Notes: a model not told the origin generated them from the letters alone. A stretch of DNA of 64,000 nucleotides from CAZABP01 sp964483245 (GCA_964483245.1 CAZABP010000003.1:124001-188000); one strand, 5' to 3'; counted from the stretch's first letter, positions 6,996 to 17,149 are shown. Numbers and translations are program-made.

Positions 6996-9900
6996 ATGCC
7001 CCGCCCGATCGCCGTCGCCACGCTTCTGTTCGCGGCCCTCGCCCCGCTCCCGGCCCAGCGCGTCTGGCGCCTGCACGAGTTCGAGACGCTGGAGCTCACG
7101 AACGAGTTCTTCAGCGAAGGCGCATCCATCGGCGACTTCGACGGCGACGGGCACCGGGACCTCGTCTCCGGGCCGTACTGGTATGCCGGTCCGGACTTCA
7201 AGGAACGCCACGCGATCTACCAGGCGAAGCCGTTCGACACCGACGGCTACTCCGACAACTTCTTCGCGTTCCCGCACGACTTCGACGGCGATGGCGCGCT
7301 CGACGTGTTGTTCGTCGGCTTCCCCGGGAAGCAGGCGACCTGGTATCGCAATCCAGGCCGCGGCTCCGGCACCTGGACGCCGCATGTCGTGTTCGACGTC
7401 GTCGACAACGAATCGCCGGTGTTCACCGACCTGACCGGCGACGGCAAGCCGGAGCTGGTCTGCCAACACGAGGATCGGATCGGCTACGCGGCGCCGGACT
7501 GGAGCGATCCGGGCAAGCCGTGGCCGTTCCGCGCGTTGACGCCCAAGGGTCTGGGCGGGCGCTTCACGCACGGGCTGGGGGTCGGCGACGTCGACGGCGA
7601 TGGCCGGCGCGACCTGCTCGCGCGCGTCGGCTGGTGGCAGCACCCGGCGGAACCGGACGGCGCGTGGCAACACCATGCGTATCGGTTCGCCGAGCGCGGC
7701 GGCGCGCAGATGTTCGTCTACGACGTCGACGGCGACGGCGACGGCGACGTCATCACGAGCGAGAACGCGCACGGCCACGGGCTGTACTGGCACGAGCAGG
7801 TCCAGCGCGACGGCGCGCTGACGTTCGTGCCGCACCGGATCATGGGTGCGACGCCGGACGAGAACGACTACGGCCTCGTGATCGGGAACCTGCACGCGCT
7901 GGCGCTGGCCGACATCGACCGCGACGGGCTGCTCGACATCGTGACCGGCAACCGCTTCTGGGCGCACGGCGGCCGCGACGCAGCCGACCGCCAGCCGGCG
8001 GCGCTGTATTGGTTCCAGCTCTCGCGCCCGGCCGAAGGGCGTGGCGCGCGCTTCCTGCCGCAACCGATCTCGGCCGACTCCGGCGTCGGCACGCAGGTCG
8101 TCGCCGGGGACGTCGATGGCGACGGTTGGGACGACATCGTCGTCGGCAACAAGAAGGGGACGTTCCTGCACCGCCACGTCGTGCGCGAGGTGGACCGCAA
8201 CACGTTCCGCGACCTACAACGCCAGCGGATCACGCAGCTGCGCCAGGCGGCGGCGCCGGTGCTGGATCGCACCGGCACGCTCCCGGTCGGCGCCGATGGC
8301 GCGCCGCTGAACCTCGACTTCGAGACCGGAGATCTCCGCGACTGGACCGCCAGCGGCGCCGCGTTCGCGCAGCAGCCGATCGATGGGGACACGGTGCACC
8401 CGCGCCGCAGTGACATGCGCAGCCGGCATGCAGGGCGCCATTGGATCGGCACCTATGAACGTGCTGGCGACGGCCCGCGCGGAACGCTGACTTCGGCGCC
8501 GTTCCGCGTCACGCATCCGTTCGCCAGCTTCCTGGTCGGTGGCGGCCCGTGGCGCGAGACGCGCGTCGACCTGGTGCGCGACGGCACCGACGAGGTGCTG
8601 TTCACGGCGTCCGGGCGCGAGCGCGAGGACATGGAGCCGAAGGTCGTCGACCTGCGCGAGCACCAGGGTGCGACGATCCGGATCCGCATCGTCGATGAAC
8701 GCGACGGCCACTGGGGGCACGTCAACTTCGACGACTTCCGCTTCCACGCCGAGAACCCCGAGCTCGCGACGCGCGCCGCGGCCGATGCGCAGGGGCCGGC
8801 GCAAGGCGGCAACCCGCCGCTCGCGGCCGCCGCCAAGATGACCGTGCCGGACGGGTTCCACGTCGACCTGATCGCCGGCGAACCGGACCTGCACCAGCCG
8901 ATCGCGTTCTGCTTCGACGAGAAGGGGCGCATCTGGGTCGCCGAGGCGCACACGTATCCGCAGCGCCAGCCCGAGGGTCAGGGCAAGGACAACATCCTCG
9001 TGTTCGAGGATCGCGACACCGACGGCAGCTACGAGACGCGCACCGTGTTCGCGAGCGGACTCAATCTGGTCAGCGGACTCGAGGTCGGCTTCGGCGGCGT
9101 GTGGGTCGGCGCGGCGCCGTATCTGCTGTTCATCCCGGACGCGAACCAGGACCTGAAGCCGGACGGCGAACCGCGCGTGTTGCTCGACGGCTGGGGTTGG
9201 CACGACACGCACGAGACGCTGAACGCGTTCCAGTGGGGTCCCGACGGCTGGCTGTACGGCTGCCACGGCGTGTTCACGCACAGCAAGGTGGGCAAGCCGG
9301 GCACGCCCGACGCCGAGCGCACGCCATTGAACGCCGCGATCTGGCGCTATCACCCGCTGCGCCACGAGTTCGAAGTGTTCGCCTGGGGCACCAGCAATCC
9401 GTGGGGCGTGGACTTCGACGACCACGGGCAGGCGTTCGCGACCGCGTGCGTGATCCCGCACCTGTTCCACGTGATCCAGGGCGCGCGCTACCACCGGCAG
9501 GCGGGCGCGCACTTCGACCGTTACGTGTTCGACGACATCAAGACGATCGCCGATCACCTGCACTACCTCGGCGCCGATCCGCATGGCGGGAACGGGATCT
9601 CCGGCTCGGTCGGCGGCGGGCACGCGCACTGCGGCGCGCTGGTCTATCTCGGCGACACGTTCCCGGCGCAGTACCGCAACGCCGTGTTGATGAGCAACAT
9701 CCATGGCAACCGGATCAACATGGATGTGCCGCGGCGCGTCGGCTCCGGGTTCGCCGCCGGGCACGGGCCCGACCTGCTGCTCGCGAACGATCCGTGGTTC
9801 CGCGGCGTCAGCCTGAAGTGCGGCCCGGACGGCGCGGTCTACCTGATCGACTGGTACGACAAGCAGGCCTGCCACTGGACCAAGCCGGAGGTCTGGGACC

Positions 9901-12227
9901 GCACGAACGGGCGGCTCTACCGTGTGCGGTTCGGCGCGCCGGCGCCCAAGCCGGTCGATCTCGGCGCGTTGACCGACGCCGAGCTGGTCGCGCTGCAGAC
10001 GCACGACAACGACTACTACGTGCGGACCGCGCGCCGGCTGCTCGCGGAGCGGGGCGTCAAGACCGGGATCCGTCTCGCGCTCGGTGGCATGCTCGCCAAC
10101 CAACCATCGACGCCGAAGCGGCTGCGGGCGCTGTGGGCGCTGCACTGCAACGGAATGATCGACGATTCGGTGTTGCGCTCGCTGCTCGAGGATCCGGACG
10201 AGCACCTGCGCGCCTGGGCGATCCAGCTGGCGCTCGAAGATCGCGCTGCCGAGCCGGAGCTGCGCGTGAAGCTGGCACAGCTCGCGACCGACGATCCGTC
10301 CCCGCTCGTGCGGCTGTACCTGTGCAGCGCGCTCCAGCGGATGCCGCTCGAGCAGCGCTGGGAGATCGTGCAGGGACTCGCCGCGCATGGTGAGGACGAG
10401 AACGACCACAACCTGCCGCTGATGCTGTGGTACGGGTTCGAGCCTCTGGTCGGCGCCGAACCGGAGCGCGCGCTGGCGCTGGCGGAACGCGCAGCACTGC
10501 CGCTGCTGCTGCGGTTCGCCGCGCGGCGGATCGCGCTCGATCCCGCGCTGCCGCTCGATCCGCTGATCGCGTTGCTCGCCAAGACCGCGGACCGCGCACG
10601 GCTGGTCATGCTGCTGGACGAGATGCGGACCGCATTCGGCAAGCGCGGGGAGATCGCGATGCCGGCGAAGTGGCGGCAGGCATCCGCGCGGCTGCTCGCC
10701 GATCCGGAGTTGCGCGACCATGCGACCGCGGTCGCGCTCGCGTTCGGCGACCGCAGCGTGGCGCCGCACCTGCGCGCGCTCGCGGCAGATCCGGACGCGG
10801 CCCGTGAGCGGCGTCAGGCGGCGTTGCAGAGCCTGCTACGGCTGCGCGATCCGGAGACGCTGCCGCTGCTCGCCATACTGCTCGACGATCCGGCGTTGGC
10901 CGAGCCGGCGATCGCCGGGCTCGCGGCGTTCGAGTCGGCGGATGCGCCGGGACTGCTGATCCCGCGCCTGGCCAAGCTGCCGCAAGCCGCGCGCGACGCG
11001 GCGGTCGCGACGCTGGCGGGCCGCGCGCCCTGGGCACGTTCGCTGTTGGACGCGATCCTGGCCGGCACGGCGTCGAAGTCGCTGCTCGATTCCGCCCCGC
11101 TGCGCCGCCAGCTCGCGCTGCTCGCCGATCCCGAGGTCGATGCGCGGATGACGCGGGCCTGGGGGCGGGCGGTCGCCAGCTCCGCCGACAAGCAGGCGGA
11201 GATCGCGGCGTGGAAGAAGAAGCTGGATGCGAAGACCCTCGCCGCCGCGGACCTGCACCACGGCCGCGCCGTCTACCAGCGCACCTGTGCGGCGTGCCAC
11301 ACGCTGTTCGGTGCGGGCCAGCACATCGGCCCGGACCTGACCGGATCGAACCGCACGAACCTCGAGTACGTGCTCGTCAACATCCTCGATCCGAACTCCG
11401 AGGTCGGCAACCAGTACATGCTGTCGTCGGTCCGGCTGCGCGATGGCCGCGTCGTCGCCGGCATGATCGCGGAGGAGAACGAGCAGACGCTGACGGTGCG
11501 CAACAACACGCAGCTCGAGACGGTGCGTGTCGCCGACGTCACGCGCGGCGAAGATGGCGCGCTCGCGATCACGCGGCTGCCGATCTCGCTGATGCCGGAG
11601 GGGCAGCTCGCGGCACTGTCCGAAGCGGAAGTGCGCGATCTGGTCGCATATCTCGCGAGCCCGACGCAGGTGCCGATGACGGCGACGCCGGCGAACGTCG
11701 GGACGTTCTTCGATGGCAGCACGTTGACCGGCTGGCGCGCCGATCCGGCGATCTGGCGCGTCGAGCAGGGGGAGCTGATCGGACACGCGCCGGCGGGAAT
11801 CCCGTTCAACTCGTTCGCACAGAGCGAGCTGTGGCTGCGTGACTTCAAACTGAGGCTCGAAGTCAAGCTCGTGGGGGATCAGGCCAACAGTGGCATCCAG
11901 TTCCGCAGCCAGGCGCACGGTGAGCGCGGGATGCAGGGGCCGCAGGCCGACATCGGGCCCGGTTGGTGGGGCAAGCTCTACGACGAAGAGGGTCGCGGCC
12001 TGCTGTGGCCGCAGTCCGGCGAGGCGCACGTGCGACGCGGCGAATGGAACGTCTACGAGATCCACGCCGAAGGCAGCCGGATCCGGACCTGGATCAACGG
12101 GCAGCTCTGCGTCGACCTCACCGACGCGAAGCTGCCGCGCGCCGGAGTGATCGGGCTGCAGGTGCACTCCGGCGGTCCGACCGAGGTGCGGTTCCGCAAC
12201 CTCCAGCTCGAGCTGCTCGGGCAGTAG
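6996..12227 (+). CDS. giant PVC-type fusion: FG-GAP repeats, membrane-bound-dehydrogenase propeller, HEAT repeats, haem-binding domain, DUF1080 hydrolase domain
   Basis: Protein of 1743 residues with a signal peptide (MPRPIAVATLLFAALAPLPAQ). In order: about 40-400, FG-GAP/VCBS repeats with DxDGDGxxD calcium loops (DFDGDGHRDL, DVDGDGRRDL, DIDRDGLLDI); 440-590, a jelly-roll-like segment starting LNLDFETGDLRDW; 610-990, the PVC membrane-bound dehydrogenase propeller (VPDGFHVDLIAGEP, DEKGRIWVAEAHTYPQR); 990-1400, helical HEAT-type repeats; about 1415-1560, the Planctomycete haem-binding domain with CAACH (C1431, C1434, H1435) and GPDLTGSNRTNLEYVL; 1569-1742, a DUF1080 (3-keto-disaccharide hydrolase) domain beginning FFDGSTLTGWRADP. 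Expected to be periplasmic or surface located. These modules often occur together in Planctomycetota, but all five in one chain is large. Context with the Gfo/Idh/MocA gene and an MFS transporter suggests oligosaccharide breakdown through 3-keto sugars (inference). Confidence 0.9.
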   Translation: MPRPIAVATLLFAALAPLPAQRVWRLHEFETLELTNEFFSEGASIGDFDGDGHRDLVSGPYWYAGPDFKERHAIYQAKPFDTDGYSDNFFAFPHDFDGDGALDVLFVGFPGKQATWYRNPGRGSGTWTPHVVFDVVDNESPVFTDLTGDGKPELVCQHEDRIGYAAPDWSDPGKPWPFRALTPKGLGGRFTHGLGVGDVDGDGRRDLLARVGWWQHPAEPDGAWQHHAYRFAERGGAQMFVYDVDGDGDGDVITSENAHGHGLYWHEQVQRDGALTFVPHRIMGATPDENDYGLVIGNLHALALADIDRDGLLDIVTGNRFWAHGGRDAADRQPAALYWFQLSRPAEGRGARFLPQPISADSGVGTQVVAGDVDGDGWDDIVVGNKKGTFLHRHVVREVDRNTFRDLQRQRITQLRQAAAPVLDRTGTLPVGADGAPLNLDFETGDLRDWTASGAAFAQQPIDGDTVHPRRSDMRSRHAGRHWIGTYERAGDGPRGTLTSAPFRVTHPFASFLVGGGPWRETRVDLVRDGTDEVLFTASGREREDMEPKVVDLREHQGATIRIRIVDERDGHWGHVNFDDFRFHAENPELATRAAADAQGPAQGGNPPLAAAAKMTVPDGFHVDLIAGEPDLHQPIAFCFDEKGRIWVAEAHTYPQRQPEGQGKDNILVFEDRDTDGSYETRTVFASGLNLVSGLEVGFGGVWVGAAPYLLFIPDANQDLKPDGEPRVLLDGWGWHDTHETLNAFQWGPDGWLYGCHGVFTHSKVGKPGTPDAERTPLNAAIWRYHPLRHEFEVFAWGTSNPWGVDFDDHGQAFATACVIPHLFHVIQGARYHRQAGAHFDRYVFDDIKTIADHLHYLGADPHGGNGISGSVGGGHAHCGALVYLGDTFPAQYRNAVLMSNIHGNRINMDVPRRVGSGFAAGHGPDLLLANDPWFRGVSLKCGPDGAVYLIDWYDKQACHWTKPEVWDRTNGRLYRVRFGAPAPKPVDLGALTDAELVALQTHDNDYYVRTARRLLAERGVKTGIRLALGGMLANQPSTPKRLRALWALHCNGMIDDSVLRSLLEDPDEHLRAWAIQLALEDRAAEPELRVKLAQLATDDPSPLVRLYLCSALQRMPLEQRWEIVQGLAAHGEDENDHNLPLMLWYGFEPLVGAEPERALALAERAALPLLLRFAARRIALDPALPLDPLIALLAKTADRARLVMLLDEMRTAFGKRGEIAMPAKWRQASARLLADPELRDHATAVALAFGDRSVAPHLRALAADPDAARERRQAALQSLLRLRDPETLPLLAILLDDPALAEPAIAGLAAFESADAPGLLIPRLAKLPQAARDAAVATLAGRAPWARSLLDAILAGTASKSLLDSAPLRRQLALLADPEVDARMTRAWGRAVASSADKQAEIAAWKKKLDAKTLAAADLHHGRAVYQRTCAACHTLFGAGQHIGPDLTGSNRTNLEYVLVNILDPNSEVGNQYMLSSVRLRDGRVVAGMIAEENEQTLTVRNNTQLETVRVADVTRGEDGALAITRLPISLMPEGQLAALSEAEVRDLVAYLASPTQVPMTATPANVGTFFDGSTLTGWRADPAIWRVEQGELIGHAPAGIPFNSFAQSELWLRDFKLRLEVKLVGDQANSGIQFRSQAHGERGMQGPQADIGPGWWGKLYDEEGRGLLWPQSGEAHVRRGEWNVYEIHAEGSRIRTWINGQLCVDLTDAKLPRAGVIGLQVHSGGPTEVRFRNLQLELLGQ

Positions 12228-12276
12228 CGCGCGCATCCTTCCGCGCGCCGGGGCCGCGCTCTACGGTGCGCGGCCC

Positions 12277-13827
12277 ATGCAGGACGTCGCCGCCGCCCAG
12301 ACCCGCGCCTCGATCCCCGCCCCGAGCGCCGCCGAGCGCAAGCTGTTCGTGGCCTGCTTCGTCGCGATGGTCTCGACCTCGTTCGCGTTCATCCTGCGGA
12401 TCATGGTCATGGACGATCTCGCGGAGGCGTTCAACCTCAGCGAGACCCAGAAGGGGGAGATCCTCGGTGTGGGGATCTGGCCGTTCGGCGTCAGCATCGT
12501 GCTGTTCAGTCTGATCATCGATCGGATCGGCTACGGCAAGGCGATCCTGTTCGCGTTCCTCGCCCACAGCGGGTTCGTGCTGCTGACGGTGACCGCGGAC
12601 GGTTACTGGATGCTGTATGCGGGCAGCCTGCTCGGCGGTCTCGCGGCCGGTGCGCTCGAAGCCGCGATCAATCCGCTGGTCGCGACGATCTTCCGCCACG
12701 ACAAGACGAAGTGGCTGAACATCCTGCACGCCGGCTGGCCGGCCGGCTTGATGTTGGCTGGCATGCTCGCGATCTCGCTCGGCGAAGGCGGGCTGTTCGC
12801 CGATCTGGCGCAGGGCGGGATCGGCTGGCAGACGCGGATCGGGCTCGTCATGGTGCCGGTACTCCTGTACGGCGCGCTGATGGCGACCTGCCGGTTCCCG
12901 GTCAGCGAACGCGTCGCCGCCGGCGTGCCGTATCAGGAGATGTTGCGCGTCGTCGGCGTCGGCGGCGCCGCGATCACGACGACGTTGATCATGCTCGAAG
13001 TCGGCCGCGCGCTCGGTTGGCCGGAGGGCGTCGTCTGGGCGTCGATCGCCGTGCTGACGATCGGGTTCGGCCTGTATGCGCGGTCGTTCGGGCGCCCGCT
13101 GTTCCTGCTGTTGATGTTGACGATGATCCCGCTCGCGATCACCGAGCTCGGCACCGACGGCTGGATCACCGACCTGATGGCGCCGGAGATGAAAGAGCTC
13201 GGCGCCGATCCGACGTGGGTGCTGATCTACACCGCGGCGCTGATGATGGTGCTGCGGTTCCTCGCCGGTCCGATCGTGCACAAGCTGTCGCCGCTCGGGC
13301 TGCTCGCGGCCAGCTCCGCCGTCGCGATGCTCGGGCTGTATGCCCTGTCGCTGTCGGCCGGGTTCGCCGTGCTGCTCGCGGCAACTCTGTATGGGCTCGG
13401 CAAGACGTTCTTCTGGCCGACGATGCTCGGCGTCGTGTCGGAGCAGTTCCCGCGCGGGGGCGCGCTGACACTGAACCTCATGGGCGGGATCGGCATGCTC
13501 GCCGCCGGTGTGATCGGCTTGCAGCTGCTCGGGAACATCAAGGACCGCGAGGCGGAGCAGATCCTGCGGACCCAGGAACCGGCGATCCACGCGCAGGTCA
13601 TCGGCGAGGAGAAGCGCAGCCTGTTCGGGGCCTACCGCGCGATCGACAAGGACAAGCGTGCACAGGTGGCACCGGACGTCGAGCAGAAGATCACCGCGAT
13701 CGAGGACGCGGCCAAGAAGGATGCGCTGCACACGGTCACGCTGTTCCCCGGGATCATGCTGCTGTCGTACCTGGGCATGATCCTGTGGTTCCGCGCCCGC
13801 GGTGGGTATCGGCCCGTGGTGCTCTGA
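12277..13827 (+). CDS. MFS transporter, probably for sugars
   Basis: A 516-residue membrane protein with about 12 hydrophobic helices. Helix 1 is LFVACFVAMVSTSFAFIL, followed by an FNLSETQKGEILG loop and the conserved MFS loop after helix 2 (IIDRIGYGKAILF). Helices 4 and 5 carry GSLLGGLAAGALEAAINPLVA and AGWPAGLMLAGMLA. An extended hydrophilic stretch before the last helix (about residues 430-490) is charged. Length is somewhat above the usual 400-450 for this reason. The start at 12277 follows the PVC-type gene by 49 bases and is preceded by a CTACGGT -10-like sequence with little room for a leader. The context suggests uptake of the product of the two genes upstream. Confidence 0.85.
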   Translation: MQDVAAAQTRASIPAPSAAERKLFVACFVAMVSTSFAFILRIMVMDDLAEAFNLSETQKGEILGVGIWPFGVSIVLFSLIIDRIGYGKAILFAFLAHSGFVLLTVTADGYWMLYAGSLLGGLAAGALEAAINPLVATIFRHDKTKWLNILHAGWPAGLMLAGMLAISLGEGGLFADLAQGGIGWQTRIGLVMVPVLLYGALMATCRFPVSERVAAGVPYQEMLRVVGVGGAAITTTLIMLEVGRALGWPEGVVWASIAVLTIGFGLYARSFGRPLFLLLMLTMIPLAITELGTDGWITDLMAPEMKELGADPTWVLIYTAALMMVLRFLAGPIVHKLSPLGLLAASSAVAMLGLYALSLSAGFAVLLAATLYGLGKTFFWPTMLGVVSEQFPRGGALTLNLMGGIGMLAAGVIGLQLLGNIKDREAEQILRTQEPAIHAQVIGEEKRSLFGAYRAIDKDKRAQVAPDVEQKITAIEDAAKKDALHTVTLFPGIMLLSYLGMILWFRARGGYRPVVL

Positions 13828-13996
13828 GCTCGCAGCGTCGCGGCCGCGCATCCGCCCGAGATCACGAGGGCGAACGGTCGACCGCGGAGCCCTGACCGGA
13901 CCCTCCGGCGGTCACGGTGCTCACTGGCAGGCTGCGCGATTCACCCGCGCCACGGGAACGCTGCGAGCCGCGACGGTGTTTCATGCTGCAGCCGCC

Positions 13997-16900
13997 ATGA
14001 CTGCAGCCTGGCCTGACCCGGAACTCCTGTTGGTCCACACCCGCTTCGTGCGCGGTGTCGCGGGTACGCTCGTCCGGACCGACGCGGAGGATCTGGCGCA
14101 AGACGCGTGGGTCAGGGCGTTGCAGCAGCCGCCGCAGCACCAGTACGGCATCCTCGGCTGGTGGAGCACGATGCTGCGACGGCTGGCGGCGAATGCGCGG
14201 CGCGCGCAGGAGCGGCGCCGGACGCGCGAGGCATCGGCCGTAGAGCCATCCGCGGTACCGACGCCGGACGAGATCCTGATCAAGGAGGAGATCCGGCGCC
14301 GGGTCGTCGCGGCGGTGCTCGCGCTCGAAGAGCCGTTTCGTGAGGTGGTCCTGCTCCGGTTCTACGAGGAGCTGGCTCCGCACGAGATCGCGCAGCGACT
14401 CGGTGTGCCGGCTGCGACGGTGCGCACGCGGCTCAGCCGCGCGATCGGGCGGTTGCGCGCACGGCTGGATCGCGAGTGCGCCGGCGAGCGATCGGCATGG
14501 CTCGGCCCGCTGGCGCTGTGGAGCGTGCCCACACTCGATGCCGGTGTCGTCGGAGGAGTGCTGCTGATGACGAAGAAGCTCTCGATCGTGGCGGCGGCGT
14601 CGCTGTTGCTGTGGTTGCCGCTCGTCCTGTGGTGGAACTCCGGCGAGGTTCCGCCCGAGGCGGATGCGCGCGAGCCGGTTGCCGCGAGCAGCGTGCTGGC
14701 ATCGCCGGAGGGCACGGCGCCGGATGCTACGTCTCGCGTGGGCGACGAACTGGCGACGGATCGCGTCGCGTTCCTCGCGACCGACGAGAGTGCAGCCCCG
14801 ATCTATCCCGCTGCTCGCGGCGATGGCGCGCTGCATGGAATCGCGGTCGACTCTGCCGGCGTGCCATTCGCAGGCTTGCGCGTCGAGCTGACTCCGCGCA
14901 TCGGCCCGCTGCCGTGGGGCGCGAGCATGCGCGACGACCGCGACGCCGTCTTTCGCGCGACCACCGATCACACCGGTCGGTTTCGCTTCGCGACGGTGCC
15001 CGAGGGTCCCTGGTTGTTGTCCTCGAGGGCGGGGAACGGCTGGGAGAGTTCGTTGGTGGTCTTCGTGCAGCACGGTCGCGACGACGGGCCGATCTGCCTG
15101 GAGCTCGCCGTCACAGGGCCGCCCGACGACGTGCGGATCCTGGTCCACGACGAAACAGGTGCTGCTGTCGCCGGCGCTGTCGTCGAGGCTCACCTGGGAT
15201 CGCCATCCGGCGAGCCGCTCGCCTCCGGCGACGCGCCGAACGCGCGCGTGACGGACGCGAACGGTGAAGCCGGATTCGCCGGCGTGAGGCACCAGCGCGG
15301 CGTGTTCGTCGCGCGCGGTCCCGACGGTCGCGTCGGCTGCCACGCGCGTTGGAACAGCTACGACCGCGACGTCCGCATCCCGCTCACACGGCCGGCGGCG
15401 ATCCGTGGACGAGTGCTCGGGAGCGACGATCTCCAGGTCGATGGGCGGCGCGTTCGCGTCCACTTGATGGCCGGGACTGGGATCGGCGCCGCGTCCTGGT
15501 CGACGGCGAGCGAGATCTCCGCGCAGCGGTTCGAGGTCACGGACCTGCCGCCCGGGAGCTATCGGATCACGCTCGAACCGCCGCTGCCGCTCGAGCTGGC
15601 AGATGCGCCGCCGACGCGCGGCGGGGTCCCGACGCTCCGGCTGAGCCCGGGTGAGACCGCCGACGCGACCTTCACGGCGTCGCGCGGTGCGGCGATCCAC
15701 GGCCAAGTCCGGGATGCGCAGGCTCGCCCGGTGGCCGGCGCGTACGTACGTGTCGCGCACGCCGAGCCGGCGCGTGCTCTGACGCGCGCGATGCCGTCGC
15801 CACGCGCGGCACTCTGGGCACTGGACCTCGGGCACTCCGATGGGCCGCGTGACCCGGGCGCGTACCAGCTCGCGACGACCGATCGCGATGGCCGCTACGT
15901 CGTGGGAGGTCTGCGTGCCGGCACGTATCGCATCGAAGTCGCGGCCGCGATGCTCAGCATCGACCGGACCTCGAGCTTCGACGTGGCGGAGGGCCAGATC
16001 CTGGAGCGAGAGCACAGACTGCTCCCGGCCGGTGTGCTGCAGGTCGTGGCCCCGGGTGCGTCCGAGGTGGAGCACGGACGCGTGAGCCGCGCGTTGAGTG
16101 TTGCTCCCCGTGAGACTTCGGCCAAACCGATCCTGCTCGCGACATGCGCGGATGGCACCGCCACGCTGCCGGGCATCCCGGCGGGGGAATACGGGATCGG
16201 CCTGTACCCGGTCCATGCGGGATCCGTGCCGCGCGTGCTCGAGTACGTCACGGTCGCAGCAGGTCGCACGACCCACGTCGATCTGCGTGATCGGCTGCCC
16301 CGAGCCTCGATCACAGGCCGCCTGACGTGCGGAGACGTACCGGTCGTTGGAGCCTTGATCCGCTGGCGGGACTGCATGGCGCAGACCGATGCCGGCGGCT
16401 CGTTCACGCTGGATCTCGGCTGCCTGGCCGACCCGGGCAAGCTGACTGAGCTGCCACTGTCCGCCGCGGTCGCAGGCATCGTGCATCGGTTCCGCCTGCC
16501 GCCGCCGACTTCGGAGCCGGCGCAGCTGCAGGTCGATCTGGAACTCGGGCAGCACGAGCTGCTCGTGCGCGTCGTCGACGCGGCCGGGGTTCCGCAACGT
16601 GCGCAGTTGAGTCTCGCGACGTGGGGAGGATCCGATGTCGCGCCGGGGTCGGTGCTGCGCTCGGATGCTCCGCGCGCTCGCGGCTGGTGCAGCGAGACCC
16701 GGTTCGCGCGGCTGTGGGCGGATCGGTCCTACCGCGTGGACGCGCGTTTCGAGAGCGGCGCCGAGACCTCGATGATCGTGCGCGTGCCCACGCCGCGAGC
16801 GCTGGAGCTCGTGCATCCGGGCGAGCGGATGCTTCGCATCCACGTCGTGGACGAGCGGGGCCTGCCGGTCGCGGGGACGGAAGTCACCGCTTGGGATTGG

Positions 16901-17116
16901 TACGGCGATGGCGCCGTCCCGGAGTCGTACGAGGAGTTCCTCCACCGGACTCGTTCGGGTTGGCGCAAGGCTCACACCGACCGGCATGGATGGGCGGAGT
17001 TCCGCGGAGTGCGGCTTGGGCCCGCGTTCGTCCAAGGCGCCGGCCGCGCGAGCCAGCCGAAGCTCGTCCATATCGCCGACGTGGCGACCACCGAGGTGAC
17101 GCTCGTACAGGAGTGA
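13997..17116 (+). CDS. ECF sigma factor fused to a transmembrane segment and carboxypeptidase-regulatory-like repeats
   Basis: Protein of 1039 residues. Residues about 5-85 are sigma-70 region 2 (VRTDAEDLAQDAWVRAL, then GWWSTMLRRLAANARR). Residues 100-160 are region 4 with its helix-turn-helix (LEEPFREVVLLRFYEEL, APHEIAQRLGVPAATVRTRL). At 191 the chain reads MTKKLS followed by a membrane helix (about 195-214, VAAASLLLWLPLVLWW). Residues 215-1039 are a series of carboxypeptidase-regulatory-like beta sandwiches (for example GQVRDAQARPVAGAYVRV, then DRDGRYVVGGLRAGTYRIEV). The sigma part should be cytosolic and the repeats outside the membrane. A Shine-Dalgarno-like GGAGGAG (14552-14558) precedes Met191 (14567), so the membrane part may also be made separately. 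The longer upstream frame (from 13802) overlaps the MFS gene and is rejected. Confidence 0.85.
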   Translation: MTAAWPDPELLLVHTRFVRGVAGTLVRTDAEDLAQDAWVRALQQPPQHQYGILGWWSTMLRRLAANARRAQERRRTREASAVEPSAVPTPDEILIKEEIRRRVVAAVLALEEPFREVVLLRFYEELAPHEIAQRLGVPAATVRTRLSRAIGRLRARLDRECAGERSAWLGPLALWSVPTLDAGVVGGVLLMTKKLSIVAAASLLLWLPLVLWWNSGEVPPEADAREPVAASSVLASPEGTAPDATSRVGDELATDRVAFLATDESAAPIYPAARGDGALHGIAVDSAGVPFAGLRVELTPRIGPLPWGASMRDDRDAVFRATTDHTGRFRFATVPEGPWLLSSRAGNGWESSLVVFVQHGRDDGPICLELAVTGPPDDVRILVHDETGAAVAGAVVEAHLGSPSGEPLASGDAPNARVTDANGEAGFAGVRHQRGVFVARGPDGRVGCHARWNSYDRDVRIPLTRPAAIRGRVLGSDDLQVDGRRVRVHLMAGTGIGAASWSTASEISAQRFEVTDLPPGSYRITLEPPLPLELADAPPTRGGVPTLRLSPGETADATFTASRGAAIHGQVRDAQARPVAGAYVRVAHAEPARALTRAMPSPRAALWALDLGHSDGPRDPGAYQLATTDRDGRYVVGGLRAGTYRIEVAAAMLSIDRTSSFDVAEGQILEREHRLLPAGVLQVVAPGASEVEHGRVSRALSVAPRETSAKPILLATCADGTATLPGIPAGEYGIGLYPVHAGSVPRVLEYVTVAAGRTTHVDLRDRLPRASITGRLTCGDVPVVGALIRWRDCMAQTDAGGSFTLDLGCLADPGKLTELPLSAAVAGIVHRFRLPPPTSEPAQLQVDLELGQHELLVRVVDAAGVPQRAQLSLATWGGSDVAPGSVLRSDAPRARGWCSETRFARLWADRSYRVDARFESGAETSMIVRVPTPRALELVHPGERMLRIHVVDERGLPVAGTEVTAWDWYGDGAVPESYEEFLHRTRSGWRKAHTDRHGWAEFRGVRLGPAFVQGAGRASQPKLVHIADVATTEVTLVQE

Positions 17117-17149
17117 GGTGCGACGGAGTCCAGGGATCCGTCGCCATGC

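Noticed and set aside
8214..10769. 851-codon minus-strand open frame inside the giant PVC-type gene
   Set aside because: High-GC shadow frame: Arg/Ala/Val-rich, no family motifs, fully inside a gene with strong domain evidence on the other strand.
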